A DNA stretch of 9,281 nt from Chloroflexota bacterium (GCA_016208345.1 JACQYG010000133.1:1-9281), one strand, 5' to 3'; positions 1-6,699 are shown, numbered from the stretch's first letter. The notes: a model not told the origin generated them from the sequence alone. Translations and numbers: made by a program.

Positions 1-145
1 AATAAAGCCGGTTCCCGCCTCCCGTACGGGCTGGTTGCACCAGCCCCCGGCGATCGTAAAGGCGCAAGGTATGGGCAGGAAGGCCGGCGAGCCTGGCCGC
101 CACGCTGATGACGTACCTTGGTGCCGAAGAAAGGTCCTCTGCCAA
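1..145 (-). CDS. MerR-family HspR-like transcriptional regulator (partial, N-terminal 48 codons)
   Basis: Seen: the minus strand from 145 down to the window edge is open and encodes a MerR-type helix-turn-helix. The motif YVISVAARLAGLPAHTLRLY (residues 11-30) is followed by a wing ending GGGNRLY. The gene runs off the left end, so the dimerisation part is missing. The likely start is TTG at 145-143, placed 4-5 nt after an AGGAGAGG-like ribosome binding site; no in-frame ATG or GTG fits as well. Known: HspR is a MerR-family repressor of dnaK/clpB-type heat-shock operons and binds HAIR inverted repeats. The same YVISVAA...LR.Y...GL..P.R motif occurs in the complete hspR at 1111, so the two are paralogues. 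This copy is transcribed away from the stress operon and has its own promoter. Another MerR subfamily member is possible, because the C-terminal half is not visible. Confidence 0.8.
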   Translation of the reverse strand, partial: MAEDLSSAPRYVISVAARLAGLPAHTLRLYDRRGLVQPARTGGGNRLY

Positions 146-169
146 CCGTACCTCTCCTTTTCGACGGCA

Positions 170-199
170 ATTATAGCACATTGATAATACCATTGTCAA
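170..199 (-). promoter_or_regulatory. Sigma-70-type promoter for the leftward HspR-like gene
   Basis: On the minus strand TTGACA (199-194) and TATAAT (175-170) are both exact consensus hexamers, separated by 18 bp. The predicted transcription start lies about 10 nt upstream of an AAGGAGAGG ribosome binding site and the TTG start at 145. Spacing and position fit a promoter for the partial regulator. Confidence 0.75.
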
Positions 200-200
200 G
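180..200 (-). promoter_or_regulatory. Degenerate HAIR-like operator over the leftward promoter
   Basis: Read on the minus strand this is CTTGACA, seven bases, then TATCAAT. It has the 7-7-7 layout of the HspR-associated inverted repeat (consensus CTTGAGT-N7-ACTCAAG). The left half matches 5/7 and the right half only 4/7. It aligns base for base with the better site at 248-268 (15 of 21 identical) and likewise begins one base before the -35. Function as an HspR site is inferred. Confidence 0.45.
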
Positions 201-247
201 ACCTTTACTATGATTTTTTATGAAACTTGACACAACTTGGTATATTC

Positions 248-268
248 CTTGACAATTAAATACTCAAG
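248..268 (+). promoter_or_regulatory. HAIR-like HspR operator over the dnaJ-clpB promoter
   Basis: CTTGACA (248-254), seven bases (255-261), then ACTCAAG (262-268). The right half is a perfect match to the HAIR half-site. The left half matches 5/7, with the two differing bases being those that complete the -35 TTGACA. Known: HspR in actinobacteria and several other phyla represses through CTTGAGT-N7-ACTCAAG. A repressor here would cover the -35 and most of the spacer. The presence of hspR in the downstream operon supports autoregulation. Confidence 0.75.
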
Positions 269-277
269 CTGTATAAT
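249..277 (+). promoter_or_regulatory. Consensus sigma-70 promoter of the heat-shock operon
   Basis: TTGACA (249-254) and TATAAT (272-277) are exact consensus hexamers with the optimal 17-bp spacer (255-271). Transcription should start near 284, giving a leader of about 40 nt before the dnaJ ATG at 323. Such a strong promoter needs repression under normal conditions, which fits the overlapping HAIR-like site. No CIRCE element (the HrcA operator) is present. Confidence 0.85.
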
Positions 278-322
278 ATCAACAATTGAGATGGTGTGTA
301 ATCCGGTTGATCGGGATAATCC

Positions 323-1000
323 ATGCAGTACAAAGACTATTACCAGATCCTTGGCCTGAATAGGGCGGCCACTGATAAAGACATCAAACAGGCCTATCGC
401 AAGCTGGCGCGCAAGTATCACCCCGATGTGACTGCTGGGGATAAGAAGGCGGCCGAGGCCCGCTTCAAGGAGATCAACGAGGCCTACGAGGTGCTGGGCG
501 ATCCTGAAAAGCGCAAGAGGTATGACACCCTGGGAGCCAACTGGCAGCAGTACGAGCAGTGGCAGCGAGCTGGCGGCGGTCAACCCTTCGATTGGAGCCA
601 GTTTGGGTTTGGTGGAGAGCCAGGTGGCCAATATTACCAGAGGACCATCACCGAGGAAGAGCTGGGCCAGATGTTCGGCGGGACTGGCTTCTCGGAGTTC
701 TTTCAAACCTTCTTCGGGGGGATGGGTCGCGCCGGCGGTTTCGAAAGCTCCCGGCGCGCACGCCGGGGCCAGGACTACGAGCAGCCGGTGGAGGTTACCC
801 TGGAGGAGGCTTTTGCTGGTGCCCAACGTCTACCAAGCTGGTCCTGGGAGGTGAGCTGTCGGTGCCGACGCTCAAAGGTGGCAGGCTGGCCCTCAGGATA
901 CCGCCCGAGACGCAAAACGGCAAGGTATTCCGCCTGGCGGGCCAGGGCATGTCAAGTCTGCAGGACCGCAACCAGCGAGGCGACCTCTTTGTCAAGGTAA
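323..1000 (+). CDS. dnaJ: CbpA-type DnaJ co-chaperone, disrupted (J domain and G/F region intact, C-terminus out of frame)
   Basis: Seen: the J domain spans residues 5-70 with the DnaK-stimulating HPD tripeptide at 33-35. A Gly/Phe-rich linker follows to about 150, then [16 protein letters not shown], the beginning of the first substrate-binding domain (CTD-I). There is no CXXCXGXG zinc finger, so this is the CbpA class. After residue 169 the reading frame changes into an Arg/Cys-rich, non-homologous tail of 56 residues. The expected next part of CTD-I (about 70-80 residues by family knowledge) is absent, and CTD-II continues in another frame at 838-1080. An in-frame TAA at 317-319 makes ATG 323 the first possible start; the ribosome binding site is weak. 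Known: DnaJ delivers unfolded proteins to DnaK and works with ClpB in disaggregation. The product could at best be a J/GF protein. An assembly error is the main alternative. Confidence 0.8.
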   Translation: MQYKDYYQILGLNRAATDKDIKQAYRKLARKYHPDVTAGDKKAAEARFKEINEAYEVLGDPEKRKRYDTLGANWQQYEQWQRAGGGQPFDWSQFGFGGEPGGQYYQRTITEEELGQMFGGTGFSEFFQTFFGGMGRAGGFESSRRARRGQDYEQPVEVTLEEAFAGAQRLPSWSWEVSCRCRRSKVAGWPSGYRPRRKTARYSAWRARACQVCRTATSEATSLSR

Positions 1001-1080
1001 AAGCACTCTTGCCAACCCAACTCAGCGAGCGCGAACTTCGGCTGTTTGAGGAATTGAGGCAGATCCGGGGCTGGGCCTGA
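838..1080 (+). pseudogene. Out-of-frame C-terminal remnant of dnaJ/cbpA (CTD-II)
   Basis: From 838 the +1 frame reads [12 protein letters not shown], then [20 protein letters not shown] and [19 protein letters not shown], ending with TGA at 1078-1080. This is the second C-terminal beta-barrel domain of CbpA/DnaJ (usual pattern VLGGE.EVPTL...IPPGTQ.G..FRL.G.GM...GDL.V.V...P..L). It has no start codon of its own in a plausible position. Just before it, a third frame (819-839) reads VPNVYQA, matching the usual VPVDLYTA that precedes VLGGE. Removing one G near 840 would join them. Thus the gene has both a lost internal segment and a one-base shift. It sits 30 bp ahead of hspR. Confidence 0.8.
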
Positions 1081-1110
1081 TTATCCTGTTCCAGTCAAGA
1101 GGTATGCTCC

Positions 1111-1443
1111 ATGTTTGATGAGCGCGAACCATGCTACGTCATAAGCGTGGCGGCTCAACTGGTCAAGATGCACCCGCAGAGCCTGCGTTATTACGAGCGC
1201 ATGGGGCTGATTGCCCCCTCGCGTTCCAGGGGAAATATTCGGCTCTATTCGCAGCACGACATAGAACGCCTTCAGTTGATCCAGCGGTTGATCGGCGACC
1301 TGGGTGTCAACCTGGCCGGGGTGGAGGTCATACTGAACCTCACCGAGCAGGTCCGTCAGCTCGAACAACAGATGGAACAGATGAAGACCGAGTACGAGGA
1401 GGAGATCCATCGACTCTTGACCGCCTTAGGGGGTAGCACTTGA
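1111..1443 (+). CDS. hspR: HspR, MerR-family heat-shock repressor
   Basis: A 110-residue protein of normal HspR length. An N-terminal MerR helix-turn-helix (CYVISVAAQLVKMHPQSLRY, residues 8-27) leads into a wing with GNIRLYSQHDIERLQ. The C-terminal half ends in a Glu/Gln-rich coiled coil (about 75-105) that would form the dimer. The ATG at 1111 follows an AGAGG ribosome binding site by 8 nt. Known: HspR binds HAIR sites and represses dnaK/dnaJ/clpB-type genes; in the best-studied cases DnaK acts as co-repressor, and the dnaJ-hspR order is a standard arrangement. Here it lies between the broken dnaJ and the rhomboid gene, whose start overlaps its stop, so it should be co-transcribed and feed back on the operator at 248-268. 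A divergent paralogue lies at 1-145. Confidence 0.9.
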   Translation: MFDEREPCYVISVAAQLVKMHPQSLRYYERMGLIAPSRSRGNIRLYSQHDIERLQLIQRLIGDLGVNLAGVEVILNLTEQVRQLEQQMEQMKTEYEEEIHRLLTALGGST

Positions 1444-2135
1444 TCCCCATATCCGACAACGTGCGTTCCCGGCACTTTCCCATCGTCAACTACCTGCTCA
1501 TCGGAGCTAGCGTGTTGGTGTTTCTCTTTGAGCTGGGCCTGGGGCGGAGGCTGGACGCCTTTGTACACGCGTGGGGCGCTACTCCTCTGGCCATCACGGG
1601 CTATCTAGGCCACCTGGGGGAGCGCTCGCCCTGGCCTCTGGTGACCCTGGTCACCTCGCTCTTCATCCATGCCGGGTGGGTGCACCTGTTGGGGAACATG
1701 CTGTTCCTGTGGGTCTTCGGTGACAATGTCGAAGATGCCATGGGGCATTTCGGTTATATGGTATTCTACCTGGCAAGTGGCATCGGTGCGGGCCTGGCCC
1801 AGGTGGCGCTCTTCGCCGATTCCCGGGTTCCGCTGATCGGGGCCAGCGGCGCTATTGCAGGGGTTCTCGGGGCATATATCCTGATGTTTCCTTGGGCCTC
1901 CGTATCGGTGCTGGTGCCGTTCTTCTTTTTCTTCACGGTGATCGACGTGCCGGCGTTGCTGCTGCTGGGGCTGTGGTTTATCGCCCAATTCTTCAATGGC
2001 CTGGCCGCCGTCACCTATGCTAGCCATGTCACCGGTGGTGTAGGATGGTGGGCCCATATAGGGGGCTTCGTGTTGGGCATGATCCTGATGCCATTTTTCC
2101 GCCGGCGGCCCCGTAGGCAATACTGGGACTGGTGA
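1440..2135 (+). CDS. Rhomboid-family intramembrane serine protease
   Basis: A 231-residue polytopic membrane protein. Visible rhomboid signatures are the HLLGN motif (His82, Asn86) in TM2, the nucleophile Ser136 in GASGAIAG (TM4), and the catalytic His206 in AHIGGF (TM6). The Ser-His dyad and the oxyanion residues are therefore all present. Further hydrophobic segments lie at about 14-35 and 158-186. The C-terminus is a positively charged tail (RRRPRRQYWDW), probably cytoplasmic. Rhomboids cut membrane proteins within or near the bilayer; the substrate here is unknown. The start is TTG at 1440, overlapping the hspR stop (TTGA), with a GGGGG-type ribosome binding site just upstream and the MIPI beginning common in this family. 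The overlap implies translational coupling to hspR and membership of the stress operon. Confidence 0.92.
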   Translation: MIPISDNVRSRHFPIVNYLLIGASVLVFLFELGLGRRLDAFVHAWGATPLAITGYLGHLGERSPWPLVTLVTSLFIHAGWVHLLGNMLFLWVFGDNVEDAMGHFGYMVFYLASGIGAGLAQVALFADSRVPLIGASGAIAGVLGAYILMFPWASVSVLVPFFFFFTVIDVPALLLLGLWFIAQFFNGLAAVTYASHVTGGVGWWAHIGGFVLGMILMPFFRRRPRRQYWDW

Positions 2136-2161
2136 TGATAAAAGACTAGGGAGGTTCGCAA

Positions 2162-2953
2162 ATGGCGTTCACTGATGATCTGGCAGAGTTGGACAAGCTG
2201 GAGAGCCTGGACACCCCGATCCTCTCGGTGTACCTGGACACCGAACCGCAGAAGGTGTCCAGCCGGGAATACCTGCGTCTCTTGTGCAAGGACATGCGTG
2301 CCAGGTTGGAAGCTCAACTGGTCCAGCCCAGAGACGCCAAGGCCCTCCAGAGGGAGATGGAACGGGTCTTGGGTTTCCTGGAGTCCGAATACCGGCCAAA
2401 AGGCAAAGGGCTCGCCGTATTCTCCTGTGAACCAAAAGGCCTTTGGCACGTTTTCCAGCTACCCATGACCGTGCAGAACGCCTTGTATTTCGAGACCCGG
2501 CCCCAACTGGGGCCGCTCCGCGCTGCTCTGGCCGTATATCGGCCTTATTGCGTGGTCCTGGTGGACAAGGAGAAGGCAAGGCTGTTCAGCGTTCACCTGG
2601 GCCAGGTGGAGGAGTACGGCGATGTCCTGTATCCGGCATTGCCCGGCAAACACAAGCAGGGCGGGTGGGCTGCCGCGCGGATGCAGCGACACCACGAGGC
2701 CAAGGTCCACGAACACCTGAAAAACGTGGTGGCGCAGTTGACGGAATACTGTCGCGTCCAGCCTTTTGACCGCTTGGTGTTGGCTGGCCCCAACGAGGCC
2801 CTAACCGAACTACGCCGCTTGTTGCCCAAGGCATTAGACGAAAAGGTGGTTGGCACCCTATCGTTGCCTATCCTGGCCAGCAAGGCCGCCATCCTGGAGG
2901 CCATTCAGTCTATGGAACAAGAGCCTCTTTGGCCCAGGGGGTACGTGAAGTAG
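2162..2953 (+). CDS. Bacterial eRF1-like release-factor-family protein (baeRF/Vms1-like, VLRF1 type)
   Basis: A 263-residue soluble protein. The N-terminal [12 protein letters not shown] (18-29), the middle [12 protein letters not shown] (131-142), the loop [15 protein letters not shown] (165-179) and FDRLVLAGP (202-210) are the landmarks of the bacterial archaeo-eukaryotic release factor superfamily. Known: in eRF1 the equivalent loop carries GGQ and releases peptide from tRNA; Vms1/ANKZF1 relatives cleave peptidyl-tRNA on stalled large subunits. Here the loop has GGW (167-169), with R173, Q175 and R176 kept downstream. The chain stops soon after the catalytic-like domain, so it appears to lack the longer C-terminal domain of many relatives. 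A strong AGGGAGG (2148-2154) sits 7 nt before ATG. It lies 26 bp after the rhomboid gene and 1 bp before clpB. Role in rescue of stalled ribosomes under heat stress is inferred; no phylogenetic subfamily is claimed. Confidence 0.75.
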   Translation: MAFTDDLAELDKLESLDTPILSVYLDTEPQKVSSREYLRLLCKDMRARLEAQLVQPRDAKALQREMERVLGFLESEYRPKGKGLAVFSCEPKGLWHVFQLPMTVQNALYFETRPQLGPLRAALAVYRPYCVVLVDKEKARLFSVHLGQVEEYGDVLYPALPGKHKQGGWAAARMQRHHEAKVHEHLKNVVAQLTEYCRVQPFDRLVLAGPNEALTELRRLLPKALDEKVVGTLSLPILASKAAILEAIQSMEQEPLWPRGYVK

Positions 2954-2954
2954 T

Positions 2955-5588
2955 ATGAACATCAACCGGTTAACCGAAAAGGCGCAGGAAGCCACTGTGG
3001 CCGCCCAGAGATTGGCGGAGGAGCAGAACCACAATCAGATCGAGGTAGAACATCTCCTGTACGCTCTCCTGGATCAACCGGAGGGCTTGGTTTCCCAGAT
3101 CATGCGTCGGCTCCAGGTGGATCCGGAGCAGGCAAAACAACAGGTCGCCGGAGAATTGGCCCGGCTGCCGAAGGTCTACGGTGGGCAGGTGTATGTCTCC
3201 TCGCGGCTAAAACGGGCCTTTGACCTGGTGGAGCAGGAAGCCAGCCGGCTCAAGGACGAGTTCGTGTCCACGGAGCATCTGCTTCTGGCGATTGCCGATG
3301 AAGGCGACAAGGGGGCCGGGGGTAGGGTCCTGAGATCTTTGGGGGTGACTAGAGAGCAGATATACCAGGTCCTATCCACGATCCGTGGTGGACAGCGGGT
3401 CACCGACCAGAACCCGGAAGATAAATATCAGGCCCTGGAGCGCTACGGCCGCGACCTGACCGACCTGGCTCGGAAAGGCAAGTTGGACCCGGTCATCGGG
3501 CGGGATGAGGAGATCAGGCGAGTGATGCAGGTGCTATCCAGGCGGACCAAGAATAACCCGGTGCTAATTGGCGAGCCGGGGGTGGGCAAGACCGCCATTG
3601 CCGAGGGGCTCGCTCAGCGTATCGCCCGCGGAGATGTCCCGGAAACCTTGAAGGACAAGCGTATCGTGGCCCTGGACCTGGGGGCACTGGTGGCCGGCTC
3701 CAAATACCGGGGTGAGTTTGAGGAACGCCTGAAGGCGGTGTTGAAAGAGGTCATCCAGTCCCAGGGTGACGTTGTCCTGTTCATCGACGAGCTGCATACC
3801 GTAGTGGGCGCTGGAGCGGCTGAGGGGGCCATGGATGCCTCCAACATGTTGAAACCCGCCCTGGCCAGGGGCGAGCTGCACTGCATCGGTGCCACTACCC
3901 TGGATGAGTATCGCAAGCACATCGAGAAAGATGCTGCTCTGGAGAGGCGCTTCCAGCCGGTGTCGGTGGGCGAGCCCACGGTAGAGGATACGATCTCCAT
4001 ACTCCGGGGCCTCAAAGAGCGCTATGAGGTACACCATGGCGTGCGCATCCAGGACTCCGCCCTGGTGGCTGCGGCGGTGCTTTCCCACCGCTACATCTCT
4101 GACCGGTTTCTTCCCGACAAAGCCATCGACCTGATTGACGAGGCGGCCTCGCACCTGCGCATGGAGATCGATAGTTTGCCGGCAGACCTGGACGAGGCGG
4201 AGCGCAAGATCAAACAACTGGAGATCGAACGAGTAGCGCTACAAAAGGAGCGTGACTCCGCCTCTCGCCAGCGGCTTGCCAGGTTGGACAAAGAGCTGGC
4301 CGAGCTTAAAGAGCAATCCAGCCAGATGCGTGCCCATTGGCAGTGGGAGAAAGAGAGCATCCAGAAGATCCGTCGCACCAAGGAACAGGTAGAACAAGCC
4401 CGAGTGGATACCGAAAAGGCGGAACGAGCCCTGGACTACAATCGTGCTGCTCAGTTGCGCTATGGTGTCCTGTCTGAGCTAGATGTCCAGTTGAAAGCCG
4501 AGGAGAAGCGCCTGGCCGAGCTTCAGAAGACCCGGAAGATGCTCAAGGAAGAGGTGGATCAAGAGGACGTGGCCGAAATAGTGGCCAAGTGGACCGGCAT
4601 CCCGGTGTCCAAGCTGATGGAGGGCGAGATACAGAAGCTCCTAAAAATGGAGGGACGCCTGCAGTTGCGGGTAGTGGGCCAAGAAGAGGCCATTCGGGCC
4701 GTGGCCAATGCGGTGCGACGAGCCCGGGCCGGGCTCCAGGATCTCAACCGTCCCATCGGCAGCTTTATCTTCATGGGTCCCACCGGGGTGGGCAAGACCG
4801 AGCTGGCCCGAGCGCTGGCCGAGTTCCTCTTCGACGACGAGCAGGCCATGGTGCGCATCGATATGTCCGAATATATGGAGAAGCACACGGTGGCCCGGCT
4901 CATCGGGGCGCCGCCCGGCTACGTCGGCTACGAAGAGGGAGGGCAGCTCACCGAGGCCGTGCGGCGGCGACCCTACAGCGTGGTGCTCTTCGACGAGATC
5001 GAGAAGGCCCACCCGGATGTCTTCAACGTGCTGCTGCAACTCCTGGACGATGGGCGCCTCACCGACGGACAAGGACGCACCGTGGACTTTAAAAACAGTG
5101 TGGTGATCATGACCTCCAACGTGGGCAGCGACTGGATCCGGGACCTGAGCGGCAAGGACGAGGCAGAGATGCGGCGTCGGGTGATGGAGGCCTTGCGGCA
5201 GACTTTCAGGCCTGAGTTCCTAAATCGAGTGGACGAGATCATCATCTTCCATTCATTGGATGTAGAACAAATCGTCAAGATCGTTGATATTCAATTGGCT
5301 AATATCGAAAAGCGCCTGGCCGAACGCAAGATTGGCCTGAGGGTCACGCCGGCGGCCAAGGAATACCTGGCTAACGAGGGGTTTGATCCGGTCTATGGTG
5401 CCCGCCCTCTCAAGCGCACTATCCAGAGACGGGTGATGGATCCTCTGGCGGTGCAGGTGCTGGAGGGTCGCTTCGTCGAAGGCGATACGGTGCTGGTGGA
5501 TAGGGAAGGCACGGAGATCGTCTTTCGCAAGGCATCTTCGGAGCGGCAGGATGTGCTCGATGAAGAGCCGATGAAAACCGTGGCGTAG
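2955..5588 (+). CDS. clpB: ClpB, ATP-dependent protein disaggregase (Hsp104 family)
   Basis: 877 residues, the full ClpB length. Order: Clp-N repeat domain (1-145); first AAA+ with Walker A GEPGVGKT (206-213), pore-loop K250-Y251, Walker B D278-E279 and arginine fingers R331-R332; coiled-coil middle domain (about 408-530), which marks ClpB rather than ClpA or ClpX; second AAA+ with Walker A GPTGVGKT (608-615), pore-loop Tyr656 in GYVGYEEGG, Walker B D680-E681, and sensor-2 GARPLKR. All catalytic residues are intact. It threads aggregated proteins through the hexamer pore together with DnaK/DnaJ. No ClpP-binding IGF/L loop was noticed, consistent with ClpB. ATG 2955 begins one base after the preceding TAG; an AGGGGG is about 13 nt upstream, so translation is probably coupled. 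Last gene of the operon, presumably HspR-controlled from 248-268. Confidence 0.97.
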   Translation: MNINRLTEKAQEATVAAQRLAEEQNHNQIEVEHLLYALLDQPEGLVSQIMRRLQVDPEQAKQQVAGELARLPKVYGGQVYVSSRLKRAFDLVEQEASRLKDEFVSTEHLLLAIADEGDKGAGGRVLRSLGVTREQIYQVLSTIRGGQRVTDQNPEDKYQALERYGRDLTDLARKGKLDPVIGRDEEIRRVMQVLSRRTKNNPVLIGEPGVGKTAIAEGLAQRIARGDVPETLKDKRIVALDLGALVAGSKYRGEFEERLKAVLKEVIQSQGDVVLFIDELHTVVGAGAAEGAMDASNMLKPALARGELHCIGATTLDEYRKHIEKDAALERRFQPVSVGEPTVEDTISILRGLKERYEVHHGVRIQDSALVAAAVLSHRYISDRFLPDKAIDLIDEAASHLRMEIDSLPADLDEAERKIKQLEIERVALQKERDSASRQRLARLDKELAELKEQSSQMRAHWQWEKESIQKIRRTKEQVEQARVDTEKAERALDYNRAAQLRYGVLSELDVQLKAEEKRLAELQKTRKMLKEEVDQEDVAEIVAKWTGIPVSKLMEGEIQKLLKMEGRLQLRVVGQEEAIRAVANAVRRARAGLQDLNRPIGSFIFMGPTGVGKTELARALAEFLFDDEQAMVRIDMSEYMEKHTVARLIGAPPGYVGYEEGGQLTEAVRRRPYSVVLFDEIEKAHPDVFNVLLQLLDDGRLTDGQGRTVDFKNSVVIMTSNVGSDWIRDLSGKDEAEMRRRVMEALRQTFRPEFLNRVDEIIIFHSLDVEQIVKIVDIQLANIEKRLAERKIGLRVTPAAKEYLANEGFDPVYGARPLKRTIQRRVMDPLAVQVLEGRFVEGDTVLVDREGTEIVFRKASSERQDVLDEEPMKTVA

Positions 5589-5611
5589 GTCGCCAGCTCA
5601 GGCTTGGCGAC
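5589..5611 (+). terminator. Hairpin just after the clpB stop (possible terminator)
   Basis: A perfect 7-bp inverted repeat, GTCGCCA (5589-5595) and TGGCGAC (5605-5611), with a 9-nt loop, begins directly after the clpB TAG. No T-run follows, so it is not a canonical intrinsic terminator. It may still act as a 3'-end processing or mRNA-stability structure. Confidence 0.35.
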
Positions 5612-5676
5612 TCATATGAAGGGGGGTTTGATGAAGTAGGGACGCCAACGTCTTGGTTGGAACCAGTGGGGGCGGA

Positions 5677-5707
5677 CGGTTTCTTTATCGGTTAGGAAAA
5701 GGAACCG
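5677..5707. repeat. Inverted repeat in the convergent intergenic region
   Basis: CGGTTTCTTT (5677-5686) can pair with AAAGGAACCG (5698-5707) over 10 positions, one of them G-U, around an 11-nt loop. It lies between the convergent clpB and radical SAM genes, where a bidirectional terminator is expected. Neither strand has a clear T-tract beyond the stem, so the terminator role is tentative. The rest of 5612-5725 holds a short 5-bp CCAAC/GTTGG hairpin (5645-5660) and no open gene. Confidence 0.35.
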
Positions 5708-5725
5708 ACGACGGTGTGAGGTGCC

Positions 5726-6676
5726 CTATTCCCAAAAGATAAATACCCTCCGAGGCCGGTCCAGGCGGGTCAAGCCGTACTGGAGGGCCCGCTCCACCGC
5801 CTCCTGGTATTCTTCCTTGGTCAAGGGCCGATTCAAGGGCGGATGCTCACCAGCTTTATAGCATGGTCGATACTGGTCCATGATATTCAGATAGGTGTCA
5901 GTAGAGATCTCCTGGGCCAGAAAACGAAAGACATCCTCGCTTCCTGACAGGCCGCCGGGCAATACCAGGTGCCGCACCAGGAGCCCCCTCTGAGCTACTC
6001 CCTGCTCGTCCACCACCAGATCCCCCACCTGCCGGTGCATCTCCTTTACCGCCAGTCGGTTGAGCTCCGGGTAATTGGCGATGCCGGAAAGCCTTTTGGC
6101 GGTTTGTTCGTCGCTGTACTTCATGTCCGGCATGTAGACGTCAATGATGCCATCCAGGAGCTCCAGCGTCTCCAGGGAATCGTAACCGCCGGTATTATAT
6201 ACCAGCGGTATGGTCAGCCCATTCCTCGCCGCCAACTCCAAGGCCGCCAGTATCTGCGGCACCACGTGGGTTGGGGAGACGAAGTTGATATTGTGGCACC
6301 GGGCCCTTTGCAGTGCCAACATCATCTTGGCCAGGTCCTCGATCTCAGTGACCTGGCCCTCGCCGAGTTGGCTGATGGTATAGTTCTGGCAGTACAGGCA
6401 GCGCAGGTTGCAGTGGGTGAAGAAGATCGTCCCCGAGCCGTGGCGGCCCACCAAAGGAGACTCCTCTCCGAAGTGGGCGTGAAAGCTGCAAACCACTGGC
6501 TTATCGGCAGTTCGGCACTGGCTGGTTTTGCCTTGCAGCCGGTTAGCCTTACAGTTCCGGGGGCAGATTCGGCACTCGGCCAGCATCTCCCAGGCAATCT
6601 TCGCGCGCCTGGCCAATTCGCCTGACTTATGGAGCGCCACATACGACGCAGTCATGGTAGGTTGCCCTGGAAACAT
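5726..6676 (-). CDS. PflX-like radical SAM protein (COG1313 type)
   Basis: 316 residues. The radical SAM cluster motif CxxxCxxC is C89-C93-C96 (THCNLRCLYCQNY), binding the [4Fe-4S] that cleaves S-adenosylmethionine. An N-terminal Cys set (C35, C38, C42, C54, with C63 nearby) follows the family pattern CRxCPRxC...C and may hold a second cluster. VYNTGGYDSLETLELL and VYMPDMKYSDE are typical of the PflX family, related to pyruvate formate-lyase activating enzymes. No glycyl-radical enzyme is in view, so the substrate is unknown. ATG 6676 shares one base with the stop of a 13-codon mini-ORF (TAATG), which supports that start. An internal ATG at 6655 is the alternative, and homologous sequence seems to begin there; neither has a clear ribosome binding site. 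The gene follows the aminotransferase by 69 bp and is probably the last in its operon. Confidence 0.88.
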   Translation of the reverse strand: MFPGQPTMTASYVALHKSGELARRAKIAWEMLAECRICPRNCKANRLQGKTSQCRTADKPVVCSFHAHFGEESPLVGRHGSGTIFFTHCNLRCLYCQNYTISQLGEGQVTEIEDLAKMMLALQRARCHNINFVSPTHVVPQILAALELAARNGLTIPLVYNTGGYDSLETLELLDGIIDVYMPDMKYSDEQTAKRLSGIANYPELNRLAVKEMHRQVGDLVVDEQGVAQRGLLVRHLVLPGGLSGSEDVFRFLAQEISTDTYLNIMDQYRPCYKAGEHPPLNRPLTKEEYQEAVERALQYGLTRLDRPRRVFIFWE

Positions 6677-6699
6677 TAAAGAGCATAGGGTGGAAGGCA

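Noticed and set aside
227..246. TTGACA at 227 with TATATT at 241 as an additional promoter
   Set aside because: The spacing is only 8 bp, and no -10-like hexamer lies 16-18 bp downstream.
146..322. A CIRCE element for HrcA control
   Set aside because: No TTAGCACTC-N9-GAGTGCTAA-like repeat was found; the repeats fit HAIR instead.
291..361. A short ATG-started frame in the dnaJ leader
   Set aside because: It lacks a ribosome binding site and runs into the J-domain coding sequence in a wrong frame; no leader-peptide features.
218..826. A 202-codon minus-strand open frame opposite dnaJ
   Set aside because: It is antisense to the J domain and G/F region, has low-complexity Leu/Val-rich shadow composition and no ribosome binding site, and crosses both promoters.
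559..1080. A complete 173-codon gene beginning at ATG 559
   Set aside because: Only the part after 838 resembles a protein family (DnaJ CTD-II); the upstream part is a frame shadow of the J-protein linker.
3564..4217. A 217-codon minus-strand open frame inside clpB
   Set aside because: It is a mirror of the strongly coding ClpB AAA+ region; no domain or ribosome binding site.
5969..6625. A 218-codon plus-strand open frame opposite the radical SAM gene
   Set aside because: Antisense shadow; the minus strand has the Cys motifs and family blocks.
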